Assembly (NCBI RefSeq): GCF_023856365.1
Contig: NC_064544.1
Coordinates: 25,520,399 to 25,584,398, forward strand
Reading direction: 5' to 3'
Source of the DNA: Brienomyrus brachyistius
Taxonomy: Eukaryota > Chordata > Actinopteri > Osteoglossiformes > Mormyridae
DNA length: 64,000 nucleotides
The notes beneath the pieces are model-generated. The model did not search any database, was not told the origin of the DNA, and saw only the letters and a list, made by a program, of their open reading frames with translations. Positions within the stretch are counted from its first letter, which is position 1. Every line of letters starts with the position of its first letter. Of the stretch, positions 33,916 through 45,741 are shown piece after piece. The translations under genes and the position numbers were made by a program.

Positions 33916-36824
33916 ATGAATCCGTTACTAGAAAACAGTTGTGATGCAATATTTAAACTTAAACTTGGACTTCTGAATATAAGATCGCTGGCCCCTAAAG
34001 CACTATTAATAAATGAAATAATTACTGATTTTAGTCTTGGTGCCCTGTGCCTTACTGAGACCTGGCTTAAACCAGATGAATTCATGGCACTAAATGAATC
34101 TACTCCAGCGGAATACAGTTATAAGCATAACCCGCGACCAAATCGCAAAGGTGGTGGTGTTGCTGCAATTTTTCAGTCCAACTTAGGAGTGTCTGAGAAA
34201 TGTGGTGTGAGTTTCAGCACATTTGAAACTCTCGTTCTTAGCCTTGCTGGCTCATCTCTTTCTAGTTCGTCACCCCAAATCACCATGGTTATTGTGTATA
34301 GACCGCCTGGGCCGTACAGTGATTTTCTTAAGGAATTTGCTGATTTTTTAACAAACCTGGTGGTCAGTACTGACAAAGCCGTTATTGTGGGTGATTTTAA
34401 CATTCATATGGAGAAGGATAATGATCCTTTAAAAACAGCGTTTGCAGCTATTCTTGACTCTGTAGGTGTATGTCAGAATGTAGTCGGGCCTACTCATGTC
34501 TGTAACCATACCCTTGATTTGATCATTAGTCATGGCATCCTGGTAGAACATGTGTCTATTATGCCACAGAGTCCTCTGCTCTCAGATCATTACTTGTTAA
34601 CATTTGAAATCCAGTATAGCCTCCTGTTGACCACCACTCCAAAGTATAGAATCAGACGTTCTATTAAGGCACTAACTACAACAACATTTATGAAACAACT
34701 TCCACAGTCCTTTAGCCTTACATCTGAAGCATCGTGTGTAAATGAACTTGAACAGGCAACTTCAAACATGGAAAAATCCCTTCGCAGCACTCTAGATCTT
34801 GTGGCTCCACTTAGGAGTATAAAGCATAGCAGTAACAAACCTGCCCCCTGGTACTCTGATAATACACGTGAACTCAAACAGGCATCACGCAAGCTAGAGC
34901 GAAAATGGCGCTCAACTAAACTGGAAGTTTTCAAATCTGCCTGGAAAGAGAGCCTCTCTAAATACAGACAAGCACTAGTAACTGCTCGGTCTGTGTATCT
35001 CTCCAGATTAATAGACATGAACAAAACCAATACTAAATTCCTATTTGAATCCGTGGCTAGGATAACACAGAATTCCTCATTAAACTTGCAAATCCCACAA
35101 GCTCTGAAGAGTGATGACTTTCTTACATTTTTTAATGGTAAGATAACTACAATTAGACAGACTATACAGTGCACACCTTTACCTACTTACGGCTGCCTGC
35201 CTCCTGCTAGTCTTATGCCTACCAATAATGAGACCTTTGAATCATTCATTCCTATTACACACTCAGAACTTTTGAGCTTAATTTTCTCCTGTAAATCCTC
35301 TACTAGCCTTGTAGACCCAATTCCTACAAAATTCTTCAAGGAAATTGCACCACAGATTGGCACTACCGTGTTAAATGTGTTAAACTCTTCTCTTAGGCTT
35401 GGATATGTTCCAAAACCTTTTAAAATAGCTGTTATCAGACCCGTCCTAAAGAAACCAAATCTTGAACCCAGTGTTTTAGGAAACTATAGACCTATCTCAA
35501 ATCTTCCTTTCATTTCAAAGATCATGGAAAAGGTTGTAGTTCGTCAGTTGTCCTCTTTCCTACAAAAACTAATGCCAATGAATTATATCAGTCTGGCTTT
35601 AGACCAAACCATAGCACAGAAACTGCTCTAGTCAAAGTAATGAATGATTTACTTGTGGCTTCTGACCGTGGCTGTGTATCTCTGTTGGTATTGCTAGATT
35701 TAACTGCAGCATTCGATACTGTGCACCATAATATCCTCTTGGACCGGTTAGAAGGTGTAGTTGGCATTACAGGGACAGCGCTCTCTTGGTTCCGCTCATA
35801 TTTGTCTGATCGCTATCAGTATGCCCATGTGAACAATGAATCATCCAAGGCCACTAAAGTTGAATATGGTGTCCCACAGGGATCAGTCCTGGGCCCGCTA
35901 CTGTTTACCCTATACATGCTACCTCTTGGTAACATTATTAGAAATCATGGTATTGGGTTTCATTGTTATGCAGATGATACACAGTTGTACATATCTGTTA
36001 ACCCTGATGATATATCACTGCTATCTCGGTTAGAAGACTGTCTATTAGATATCCAGTGCTGGATGGCAAAAAATTTCCTTATGTTAAACACAGAAAAAAC
36101 AGAAGTTCTGGTAATTGGTCCCAAGGCTGCTAGAAATAAGTTCCACCACCTCAACGTTGGTAACCTTCCTACACAACCTAACATGGTAGTTAGAAATCTT
36201 GGCGTTCTTGTCGATTCAGATCTATGCTTTGATGCTCACATAAGAAGTATTACTAGAACTGCATTTTATCATCTACGGAACATAGCCAAGCTTCGTAAGA
36301 TGCTCTCACTTAATGATGCAGAAAAACTAATACATGCCTTCGTAAGTTCCAGACTGGATTACTGTAATGCCCTCCTATCGGGTTGCCCATCTGGATCCTT
36401 GCATAAACTTCAGATGGTACAGAATGCTGCAGCCAGAGTTCTAACAAACACTAAAAAATTTGATCATATTACACCGGTCTTATCCTCTCTTCATTGGCTG
36501 CCAGTTAAGTCTCGAATTGACTATAAAATACTGCTATTAACTTATAAAGCACTAAATGGCCTTGCACCAGAATACCTTAGTGAACTGCTGACCACATACA
36601 ACCCTCCACGCTTGCTTCGCTCTCAAGCCATGGGATATCTGTTAGTGCCTAGGGTAGAAAGAGCTACGGCAGGCTGCAGAGCTTTCTCCTACAAAGCTCC
36701 TCTGCTGTGGAATGGTCTTCCACCGGATGTGCGGGTTTCAGGTTCACTCTCAATATTCAAGTCCAGACTAAAAACACACCTGTTTAGTTTAGCGTATAGG
36801 GACACTAGTTATAGCCCTAGCTAA
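33916..36824 (+). pseudogene. L2 ORF2: endonuclease and reverse transcriptase
   Basis: From ATG 33916 the first part has an apurinic-type endonuclease: LGLLNIRSLAPKA, CLTETWLKPDE, VIVYRPPGPY, VIVGDFNIHM and SDHYLL. The RT starts near 35450 (VLGNYRPISNLPFISKIMEK). A frameshift near 35585 moves the reading to the next frame, where RPNHSTETAL, LLDLTAAFDTVHH, GVPQGSVLGPLLF and the catalytic CYADDTQLYIS follow. The C-terminal domain ends at 36824. All catalytic blocks are intact, so the frameshift is the main defect. ORF2 nicks the target and primes reverse transcription there. Confidence 0.9.
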
Positions 36825-37543
36825 CTCTTCACTCCCAGTCAGACCTGTAGTGTGAGGTGTAGAGCTGGGTGGGGATCGGTGCCATTGGCTTTGGATGAAC
36901 TGGATTGTCAGTGCTGTCACTCTAGCTTTGCAATCTCTTGTGGAACTGGAGTGCTGACATTTCAGGGACTCCCCATGCCGGCATTCCCACTTGCCTCTCC
37001 CTCCTACTGATGCTGACATAGCCATATCTGCCGGAGCTTGCAGATTGCACTTCATATTGTACTCACCTAGCTTTTAGCACTGCCAATAGCCTCCTCTACT
37101 ATGCCTAATTGTACATTTTATTTCCCCTACTCCTCCTGGGGGGTGATGCCTGGAGACCTCAATCTATCAAGATATCCAGCACACCCGACCACCACCAGTG
37201 ACGTCCCTGCATCCAGCTCGCCGTTCTGATCTTCCATGTATGACCCGCTGCCTTACCTCTGGTTGCCTGGCAATTGGAAGAAGACTCGGCTTCGGCATTG
37301 GCTTATCTTCCTTGCTCTCCTCTCTCTATTTGACTATCCCTGCCGGCCCCTGGAGGATGGGCTTCCCCTTTGAGTCTGGTCCCTCTCAAGGTTTCTTCCT
37401 TCTAGGGAGTTTTTCCTTGCCACTGTCGCCTATGGCTTACTCACTGGGGGCTTTGGGTGAGGATACTGTAAAGCGCTTTGAGACAATGTAATGTTGTGAT
37501 AATGCGCTATATAAAAATAAATTTGTTGTTGTTGTTGTTGTCA

Positions 37544-39284
37544 CAAGCAACGCAGTTACTGAATATTTTTGAATGTGTGAAACTAACGTCAATATCTGTC
37601 ATTGCTTGTTGCACATGCTTGAAAATTAGTCAGAAATCTGTCCACTTAAAACTACGTAAATAAATTCTCTACTTGATGGGCTGGTGCTGAATGAATAGGC
37701 CAGCTGGCCAACTTGTGTCTGTGCCACTGACTGGCATCCTGACATATAATGACTTTTCCCCCCTCATTGTAAAAAGTCCAGACAGCAAATTAGTTAACAG
37801 TAATTAGTAATCACGTGTAGTTCTCATTTATCGTGATGTAAACTTCAAAACCTTTTCTGCACATTTTAATGATTTAATTAATATTACCTAATTTGTTTAT
37901 CATTTTCTGCAATCACTGTATGTTAAAGCAAGTTTTAAAACTAGCTGTAAAATTATTGATGCTGTTGTTGAGCTGAAATTTGTTGCCAGAGCCTTAGGAT
38001 ATGCCTCTATACACAGGAGTGAGGGGATGGATACACTATTCTATGGATGCCTCTGAAGAGAATAATTATCCCGATTTTATATTGAGAGAGATGGTTAATT
38101 CCATTTTAATGCAGACTGGGTTCACAGCCCCTGTTCTGCCCTTGATCTTTTGCATGCATGCTATCATGTATTAGTTTACTCTGAATTTTGATCACATGTC
38201 AAACTAAATAAATTTTGGACTGGATTCCATGTTTTTACGCTGTAAGTTACATTTTTATTTCAGCATAATTATAAGATCCCGCAGGTAGAAAATAAGTCTG
38301 TTACTTAATAAATGACCATAAAGTAGTTGCTGCTGTATATATTCCATAAATATACTGAACTGGAGTTCTATGCATCCTTACAAAGTAATAACTGTAAGCG
38401 TTCTTTAAGTATGAAAGAGTTTAGGACATTGTCACCTGCAGTGGATGGCCACATGTCCCCATAATTATAACTTTAGATTATATTTCTGCATGACTGAGTA
38501 TTCACTGAGTAACTGGTAGTGTTGGATGGTATTCACGCCTCATATTTACCATTTATATCAGTCTTCAAAGTGTTTAGATTATTAAGGCTGGTCTTGGTTG
38601 TTTTCTTGCCTGGAGAAACAGAAGTTTGATGCCATGACGCCACAGCAGCTTGCCGTTCCTGTCAGTACGGTGGAGGTAAGAGTTTGAAACGTTCATCAGC
38701 CTGTCAGCTACGCATCTCGCCTGGATACAGGACTCAGCTTTTATTCTTCCGTAATACGCCCTAAGCCCCTCACTCTACTCAATCTCAGTGCTGTTTGGTA
38801 GTAAATAAGTCATTGTCACTGACTGTCACAGATTACGGAAATTAAATGGCACAAGTGTAACTCTATCATTTTAAAGAGGGTAAACTCTGATCAGGAAATT
38901 TACGATGTCAGAATAAACAGATTTTTTAAAAGAACTAACTAATGTGCCCTAATAAGGAAATGCATACAATCAGAATAAAATATCTGTGGTTTTTAACAGT
39001 GGTACAGTAACAGTCTGATAAAGAAAGGTATCAGATCAATATATCTATAGCATGTAATGGAACTTGCTTGAATATATTCTCCCCTCCAGAATTCATAGTT
39101 CCAGTAGTTATCGGAAATTGCCGTTATTCGGAAAATTACAGACTGTGAACAAAAACGGACAATGCAAGAAAATAAAAGAATGTGTATGACGGAACACTAG
39201 AGTATTTTTGCAAGGGTGGGTACTAGCTGGTTTATGTACTAGCTCACATTCAAGAAACACCATAAATGCTACTCATACACAGTT
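37544..39284. other. Non-coding; includes a block shared with 52.3-53.1 kb
   Basis: 37690-38100 resembles 52290-52420 plus 52970-53130 in the same orientation (shared words TTAACAGTAATTAG, TATGTTAAAGCAA, GAGGGGATGGATGCACTATT-like). The remainder, 38100-39284, has no exon I can support; ATGACGCCACAGCAGC before a GTAAGA donor at about 38680 is only a weak candidate. Confidence 0.5.
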
Positions 39285-39531
39285 GGGGGGCAGGGGTCAA
39301 TACATAGACCAAGTCCTTGTGCCTGTAATCAGAAGGTCACTGGTTCAAACCCAGCCTCAGCACGTCTGCGGGTCCTCGAGCAAGGCCCTTAATTCCCCCC
39401 AGCTCCCTAGACGCCCCAACAGGTAGCTGCCCTTCACAGACAACTTACTCCACAAAGGGCATGTTGAGGGAGACACAAAAAACGCAATATCCCCACAGGG
39501 ATTAATAAAGTATTGATTATTATTATTATTA
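39285..39531 (+). mobile_element. tRNA-derived SINE with ATT tail
   Basis: Head with a B-box-like GGTCACTGGTTCAAACC at about 39333-39349, a body, and an end CCACAGGGATTAATAAAGT with an ATT microsatellite. It sits at the left edge of the gene fragment that follows. Confidence 0.75.
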
Positions 39532-39756
39532 GAAGTTGTAGACGATGAATTCCAGCTGAATGATGTTAATTTGCACATTGCTGAAACTAAAGTGGAACAC
39601 CTCAACATAAATGATCTAGAAGCAGGCAGTGTGAAGGTGTCCACATCACATGGCGATGTGGTGAAGGGGCCTCTGCAAACAACGTATGGGAAACAGAAGA
39701 AAGGAAAGAACCGGCAAAATTACACCCCACTGTCAAAAACGAGAGCCGGTGGCTGA
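39532..39756 (+). pseudogene. Partial copy of the unrecognised gene at 49 kb
   Basis: About 74 codons starting VVDDEFQLNDVNLHIAETKV, then EHLNINDLEAGSVKVSTS. The minus-strand gene at 49.1 kb has the near-identical order (VVDSEFQLNALNWEIAGTKV, EHLNINNLEAGSVKVSTS). After STSHGDVV the two differ: here the reading goes on for about 30 basic residues (YGKQKKGKNRQNYTPLSK) to a stop. It is in inverted orientation to the main copy and has no visible start, so it is a fragment. Confidence 0.7.
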
Positions 39757-40015
39757 AGCTGAACATCCTTCTCAGCCTGTTATTTGAATATGTCAAATTG
39801 TTTTTAATCATTGAGGTATTAGCCCATATTGAACCCTTCACATACATACTTACAGCATCTCTAATATACTTTGAATTGTAAACATGTTTCTTCTCTACAT
39901 CCATTTATTTCTTACCTATTATGCAATGTAAGGGGAATCTTACTAATGCTAATAATTACAACTAATATTGTAACTGTGTTTTGCTTATGTTTGGAAGTCC
40001 TGGGTTAAGGACGAG

Positions 40016-40830
40016 GACTTTTGTGCGTGCATGCCTGCCTGCATGTGTGCATGCCTGTGTAAGTACCTACCTGTCTGCGCGTCTGTGTGCGTGTCTGCCT
40101 GTGTGCGTGCATGCCTGCTTGTGTGGGTGTGTGCATGCCTGTGTAAGTACCTACCTGTCTGCGCATCTGTGTGTGTGTCTGCCTGTGTGCGTGCATGCCT
40201 GCTTGTGTGGGTGTGTGCATGCCTGTGTAAGTACCTACCTGTCTGCGCGTCTGCCTGTGTGCGTGCATGCCTGCTTGTGTGGGTGCGTGCATGCCTGTGT
40301 GAGTGCCTACCTGTGTGCGTGTCTGCGTGCCTGTGTGCGTGCATGCGTGCTTGTGTGGGTGCGTGTGTGTGCCTGCCTGTGAGTGTGCGTGGCTTTGTGC
40401 CTGCATTCGTGCCTGTGTCCCTTTCGTGCCTGCCTGTGTGTATATGTCAGTGTGTGTGCATGCCTCTGTGCATGCCTGTGCTTGCGTGCCTGTGTCCGTG
40501 CATTCCTGTGTGCTTGTATGCACCTGTGTCTCTGTGTGTCCTTGCATGCATGGGTGCCTCTGAGTGCCTGTGAGCCTACCTGTGTCTGTGCCTGCCTATG
40601 TGTGTGTGTGTCTGCGTGCGTGCCTGTGTGCGTACATTTGTGCGTGCCTATGTGTGTGTTTGCCTGCCTGTGTGCGTGTGTGCTTGACTGTTTGGAGGAG
40701 TGCCTTTATGCATGTGTGCATACTTGCCTGTCTGTGTTCGCGCGCGCTTGCCTGTCTGCCTGCCTACTTACATGCCTGCCTACTTACATGCCTGCCTACT
40801 TACATGCCTGCCTGTGTGCACCATTCACAC
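40016..40830. repeat. TGCCTGTGTGCG-type minisatellite array
   Basis: About 800 bp of imperfect 4-12 bp words (TGCC, TGTGTGCG, TGCATGCC) with higher-order repeats. A TGCCTGCCTACTTACA unit occurs three times near 40755-40810. Long open frames on both strands result from the repeat and are not genes. Confidence 0.95.
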
Positions 40831-40834
40831 TCAT

Positions 40835-41070
40835 GGTCAACTTGTTAACTCCAATTAACCACAGTATGTTTCCAGAGGCGGGTGGCACGGTGATGCAGTG
40901 GTTAGCGCTTTCGCCTCACACCTCTGGGATTTGGGTTTAAATGCGGCCCTGAACAGGAGAAGCCCCTGCGGCCCTGAACAGGAGAAGCAGTTTCAGAAGA
41001 TGGATGGTTGGATGGTCCCAGAGTTGTGAGACAACAGTGCTAACCACTGCACCACTGTGCCATCCCCATG
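40835..41070. mobile_element. SINE fragments, head to head
   Basis: GGCACGGTGATGCAGTGGTT and TTAGCGCTTTCGCCTCACAC form a SINE head on the + strand; CAACAGTGCTAACCACTGCA is the same head on the minus strand. 40815-40860 carries an AACTCCAATTAACC body fragment. Confidence 0.75.
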
Positions 41071-41578
41071 TATGGGATATATAGGAGAAAACTGTAACAG
41101 GTTATCCAGTGTGTAACATGTCAAATCATATGACCCAGCCTGTTCCTAAAGGGGACTCGAGAGATTCTGAGTTTAAGAGCCAATAAGGCACAGTTTAAGT
41201 CTCTGTAGTGTAAAAATAATGTAACAACAAACAGTTCTATTAACCTGTATGAAGCATATGCAAAATCAATGAACAATGCAAAAATAAGTGTAACTGTCCT
41301 GCACTATGTAGCGTATAATATAGTCATATATACTTAGTCAGTTAATTTTTAATTAGTTACAATTTTGATACAAATTACTATACATTTTAGAAGAAAAATG
41401 TTCTATCTGTAATTTCTCATGTGTCAGTAATGGCTGGCTGCTTTTGCCAGGTTCCATGTATAAAGTAAATAAGGCTGAATTTTACTTAAATATATGTAGT
41501 GCTGATATTAGGAAGAACCATCATTCTTTAGAATTCCACATACTTTTAAGTTTGGTTCTAATTGTGGTTGAGGAATAC
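41071..41578. other. No gene recognised
   Basis: AT-rich. This is where the last exons of the HECT-like gene would be expected on the minus strand, but no C-lobe sequence was found. Confidence 0.5.
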
Positions 41579-44315
41579 CTTCTCTTAGCATCCAAGAGAT
41601 AGCTTCATTTTCGATTTTGTATTTGTCGCTCCCTCGCTCAGACCTTTGTTCTGTAAACTGCTGTTCAATACTCTCAGCTGTAAGCTTTTCGTTGATCTTT
41701 GTAAATACCGTTCTGAATACGCCTGGATGGCTCTGGATAGCATCCAGTAGTCCACAGCTACGAAGCCCATCCTGGAACCTATAAAAATTTTTGATGCATT
41801 GATCAAAAGAGAAAAAAAACATCCACTAATTTTGAATGCCCTATAAACTTTGAACATGGATAATACATGATGAGGAACATGCCTTTCAAAGTGTTTCCTT
41901 ATCCTGAAGGACAAACCAATTAATGACGTCTTGCACCACTTCATTTTTATTACTGACAGAGATGCTTCGCAGACATCCAGCCAGCATCAGGTGGGTCTCA
42001 CATCTTTCAACAGCTTTGTTCAGGTTTTTCTTCAACTCTGAAGCCACAACTTGACACTGGATTGAAAACATTTATTTTTACAGTGAATTATTTGTTCATG
42101 CAAACATTAATATCAAGCTTTTCAAACGCACATGAGCATAAAGAGAACTGACAAAACGTACTAAAGAATACGTAAACATTGCTATAAACACCATTTTAAA
42201 ATTGTACAGCAGTCTGAAATGCAATTATTCACGTTCTTCCCCTACCTCTGACAGCAAGCTTTTTAATTCATGATCATGAATGTCCTCAATGTCTGCACTT
42301 TCTGCACCTGACACTATGGCTTGATACAAGACTGGAGCAAAGAAACGTGGGGATGGTCCTCCTTGAACTATGCCCATTCCAATCAACTCTCCTGCATAAA
42401 AGTAGCTGTTTTCTTTTAAAGCTACCAGAGAAAGATGAGAAATCATGCAATTACATTCTCAACAGTAACCAAAGCCTGACATATATATGAAATGTTTGAT
42501 GGTTTCCCTCTGCAACACTTACACACACATATGGCACTCCAAAACTCGCTGGTAGTCAGAACCTGTGAACACTGGGCTCTGCCTTATATGTTGAAATGCA
42601 AGTCTGAAGAACTCCCTCATTGGGCCACCCATATAAACTGCTTCTACAGAATTTCCCTCATAAGTGAATTTGGCATCAATTCTCTTTCTGGCAGAGAAAT
42701 TTGGTCTCCTCATTGTGCGGACAGCACCATCCTAAATGTTCTTCCGGTTGATGTTGAAGCGAAGAGCTTCATCCTTATCAATATTCCTTTGCAGCATCCG
42801 CAAGACATCCTGCAGCCTGAAAAGACAGTCACACAACCAAACATAAAAAAACAATACATAACAAAATTGCGACATTTGAACATTAAACTCACTTGACATT
42901 TCTATCAATGACTCTTCTATAGCTCGACTGATTTGTTCATCCTCTGACTCACTCACATCAGAGCAAACAAGGTCCAAATAGTCCCTGAAAAAATGTGCTC
43001 ATTTGAGGTTGTTCTTACATTTTCTATCTTTCTGAGACCTCATTTACATTAATCATACCTGTATGTACAAACAGATGGACTTTCTGTGTTTATAACAGTG
43101 GAAGTTAAAATCAGCGCTGTGATATCAGCTTGGATGTTAGCTAGTGATTGTGAAGTACAAGGTGCTTCCTCTGCCTGGCATCTGGTATCTGGCTGTTGGT
43201 TTTGCTTTACAAGAAGAAGAATATAAAGACATTTTCATTTAAATGATACATTAAAATCACTCAGCATACATCTAAATACTTTAACAAATGCTCAGCGAGT
43301 TTTAAAGTCCATTTAACACACATTCAAATAAAGTCTCAGGTGATGCAAGACAAAAAAAGTCTAAATCATGTATTTTACCTTGAGCACTGTTCAACATGCT
43401 GAACTAGAGACTGCATGGGAATATAATTTCTACAGGTCTGACATTTTTCCAGCACCAATGCTTGGCCCTTAAGGTAGAAAGCATAACAGTTAAACACAGC
43501 ATAATACAAACAAGACATATGTAAATCTCTGAACATAACTCTATTTAGTAATTATTTGTAGTAGTTTAAAGAAATTGAAGATATTTCGTAGGAGAAGTGA
43601 GATGCTTTCATGAAACATTTACAAGTGTACAAAAAAGGCAAGATTTTTTGTGACTAACCTCATTAAGCTTACACAATCCATCTGTGCTTATGCTAACTTG
43701 GACGGAGTGGACGGATATAGTCGACTGCCTGATTCAAACCACTCTCTGTTCTAAGGTATTTCACGCTATATCCATTGGGTGGTATTGGCAGAGGTTCCAA
43801 ATATATTGATCTAAAACATGCCAAAATTTGAAATCCTCCAGAAGTATTAAGTGGTGGATAAGCTGCATACAGGACATCTCTGAGGTCTTTGTAATTGCCA
43901 TTTTTATCTGGGAATGTTATTCACTTCCTACCTAGGCCACAGTTCTGTAAATGACTATGTTCTTCTGGCAAAGGATGGACATCTTTTTCCGCAAAACAGA
44001 AGAAGTCATGTGTCCATGACTCTGTTGTTATACTTGCTCTCTATTTCACCCTTTGGTATGGGTCCCTTTGTCCTCTTAAAACGGTCATACAACTGGAACA
44101 GCTGGACTAGATTTCTTTCAATCTGGTCCTGTCTAGATGTGTTAAATTCAGAATGTGCAACAAGTGCAGAAAGACTGGCTGAGGTTGACACCCCAGGTGT
44201 TTGATTTGACACCAGTGATGTCGCTTCTGCTACAACTATGTCTGAATTTTCAGACTGTCTCATTAATATCCTTGCAGCTTGATGCAGAAGTCTGGCTAAC
44301 TTTGGAGACTCGCCA
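41579..44315 (-). pseudogene. HECT-domain (G2E3-like) ubiquitin ligase pseudogene
   Basis: Exons on the minus strand by splice signs: 44315-about 43695, 43467-43379, 43204-43059, 42984-42893, 42816-42523, 42421-42246, 42049-about 41886 and 41778-41579. The first has HDFFCFAEKDVHPLPEEHSH and YLEPLPIPPNGYSVKYL. The second has a zinc finger (CQTC ... HVEQC). The fifth and sixth hold the HECT N-lobe (VYMGGPMREFFRLAF, NSYFYAGELIGMGIVQGGPS). Later exons give AGCLRSIS and LLDAIQSHPGVFR. Breaks: a frameshift near 44010, a stop near 43925, a TAG at 42732-42734 (in KNI*DGAVR), and no C-lobe with the catalytic cysteine. Related fish genes are multi-copy and predicted to transfer ubiquitin. This one cannot. 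Confidence 0.8.
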
Positions 44316-44593
44316 CTGGGAAAAAATGCACAATACAGTATGTACTCAGTTATCCAGACATAATTAGTCTAATGTCTGTTTCAGCAAAGAGTAGCTGTAA
44401 CTGGTGATTGTGATCTCACACACTACTAAAACAAAAGTTTAAAGAATAATATAGCATTAATAAAATAATGTCATATTAAAGTGAAAAAAGTACTTTTAAA
44501 TCACATAGCTTTCTAAATTTTAACGTCAAGATATAGCAAGTTCGACCCAATGAAAAACATAACTTCTAAATACTAAGAAGTGCAGGGTGCTGA

Positions 44594-45676
44594 CTACTTG
44601 TCATCTACTTAGATTTCCAAAAGGCTTTTGATATTGTCCCCCACAAGAGGCTCCTACTTAAACTCAAAGTGACAGGTATTTTAGGTACGGTAGCGACCTG
44701 GATTGATAACTGGTTAACAGATAGGAAACAGCGAGTAGTTATAAGAGGCACAATGTCACAGTGGGCTTGCGTTCATAGTGGGGTACCGCAGGGTTCGATT
44801 TTAGGACCACTATTGTTCCTAATTTACATAAATGATATGGATACCAATATATACAGTAAACTGGTGAAATTTGCAGATGACACCAAGGTGGGTGGTGTAG
44901 CAGATACTGAATTAGTGGCTCAGCAGCTACAGCGGGATCTTGATTTAATTAGTGACTGGGCCGATACCTGGCAGATGAAATTTAACGTCGATAAATGTAA
45001 GGTACTCCATCTAGGGAGCAGAAATATAAAGTACAGGTATTTCATGGGTGTCACTGAAATAAAGGTAGCTGATCATGAGAAAGACCTTGGTGTGTATGTT
45101 GATGCTTCCATGTCCCATTCTCGCCAGTGTGGGGAAGCAATAAAAAAGGCCAATAGGATGTTGGGGTATATCTCCAGGTGTGTGGAGTTTAAGTCAAGGG
45201 AGGTAATGCTAAGATTATACAATTCCTTGGTGAGACCTCACCTAGAATATTGTGTGCAGGTTTGGTCACCATATCTTAAAAAGGACATTGTGGCCTTAGA
45301 AAAGGTGCAGCGTAGGGCCACAAAAATGATTCCTGGTCTTAGAGGAATGTCATACGAGGAACGGTTACTTGAGCTAAATCTGTTCAGTCTCAAGCAAAGG
45401 AGATTGAGGGGGGACATGATCCTGGTATATAAGATTCTAACAGGTTTGGATGCTGTTCAACCAAATAGTTACTTCAGCATTAGTTTAAATACACGAACTC
45501 GTGGCCATAGGTGGAAATTAGCGGGAGAACATTTCAAGCTGGATTTAAGGAAGCACTTCTTTACGCAGCGTGTAGTCAGAGTATGGAATAGCCTTCCTGA
45601 TAATGTAGTGCAAGCTGAATCCTTGGGTTCCTTTAAATCAGAGCTAGATAAGATTTTAACGACTCTGAGCTATTAG
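44594..45676 (+). CDS. CR1 reverse transcriptase, C-terminal part
   Basis: Open to a TAG at 45674-45676. Blocks in order: VIYLDFQKAFDIVPHKRLLL, SGVPQGSILGPLLFL, the catalytic site KFADDTKVGG, DKCKVLHLGSRN, KDLGVYVDASM, VRPHLEYCVQVWSPY, VQRRATKMIPGLRGMSYEER and FTQRVVRVWNSLP. Missing: the endonuclease and the RT fingers. The fragment has no start codon of its own in context, so a protein is unlikely to be made. Confidence 0.85.
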   Translation, partial: LLVIYLDFQKAFDIVPHKRLLLKLKVTGILGTVATWIDNWLTDRKQRVVIRGTMSQWACVHSGVPQGSILGPLLFLIYINDMDTNIYSKLVKFADDTKVGGVADTELVAQQLQRDLDLISDWADTWQMKFNVDKCKVLHLGSRNIKYRYFMGVTEIKVADHEKDLGVYVDASMSHSRQCGEAIKKANRMLGYISRCVEFKSREVMLRLYNSLVRPHLEYCVQVWSPYLKKDIVALEKVQRRATKMIPGLRGMSYEERLLELNLFSLKQRRLRGDMILVYKILTGLDAVQPNSYFSISLNTRTRGHRWKLAGEHFKLDLRKHFFTQRVVRVWNSLPDNVVQAESLGSFKSELDKILTTLSY

Positions 45677-45741
45677 TTTAGTTCTCCCCAAGCGAGCTTG
45701 ATGGGCCGAATGGCCTCCTCTCGTTTGTATAGTTCTTATGT
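44594..45741 (+). mobile_element. 5'-truncated CR1-clade LINE with intact C-terminal ORF
   Basis: The last about 1.15 kb of a CR1/Rex1-type LINE, ending in the family tail GATGGGCCGAATGGCCTCCT and the 8-bp repeat TTCTTATG (about 2.5 units), a hallmark of CR1 3' ends. 5' truncation is normal for LINE insertion. The frame is uninterrupted, so the copy is young. It lies just upstream of the HECT-like pseudogene. Confidence 0.9.

Larger units (their letters stand above)
30836..37543 (+). mobile_element. Nearly full-length L2-type LINE
   Basis: Starts after a poly-A stretch at about 30805-30828. It has ORF1 (zinc ribbon plus SGNH-esterase-like), ORF2 (endonuclease and reverse transcriptase) and a 700-bp 3' untranslated region. 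The end is TATATAAAAATAAATTTG and a TTG microsatellite (37520-37543), as in fish L2. It is interrupted by an IS3EU-like transposon, one nonsense codon in ORF1 and one frameshift in ORF2. Otherwise it is well preserved, so the insertion is fairly recent. Confidence 0.9.

Noticed and set aside
39985..40940. Several Cys- or His/Thr-rich open frames on both strands
   Set aside because: Produced by the TGCC/TGTGTGCG minisatellite.
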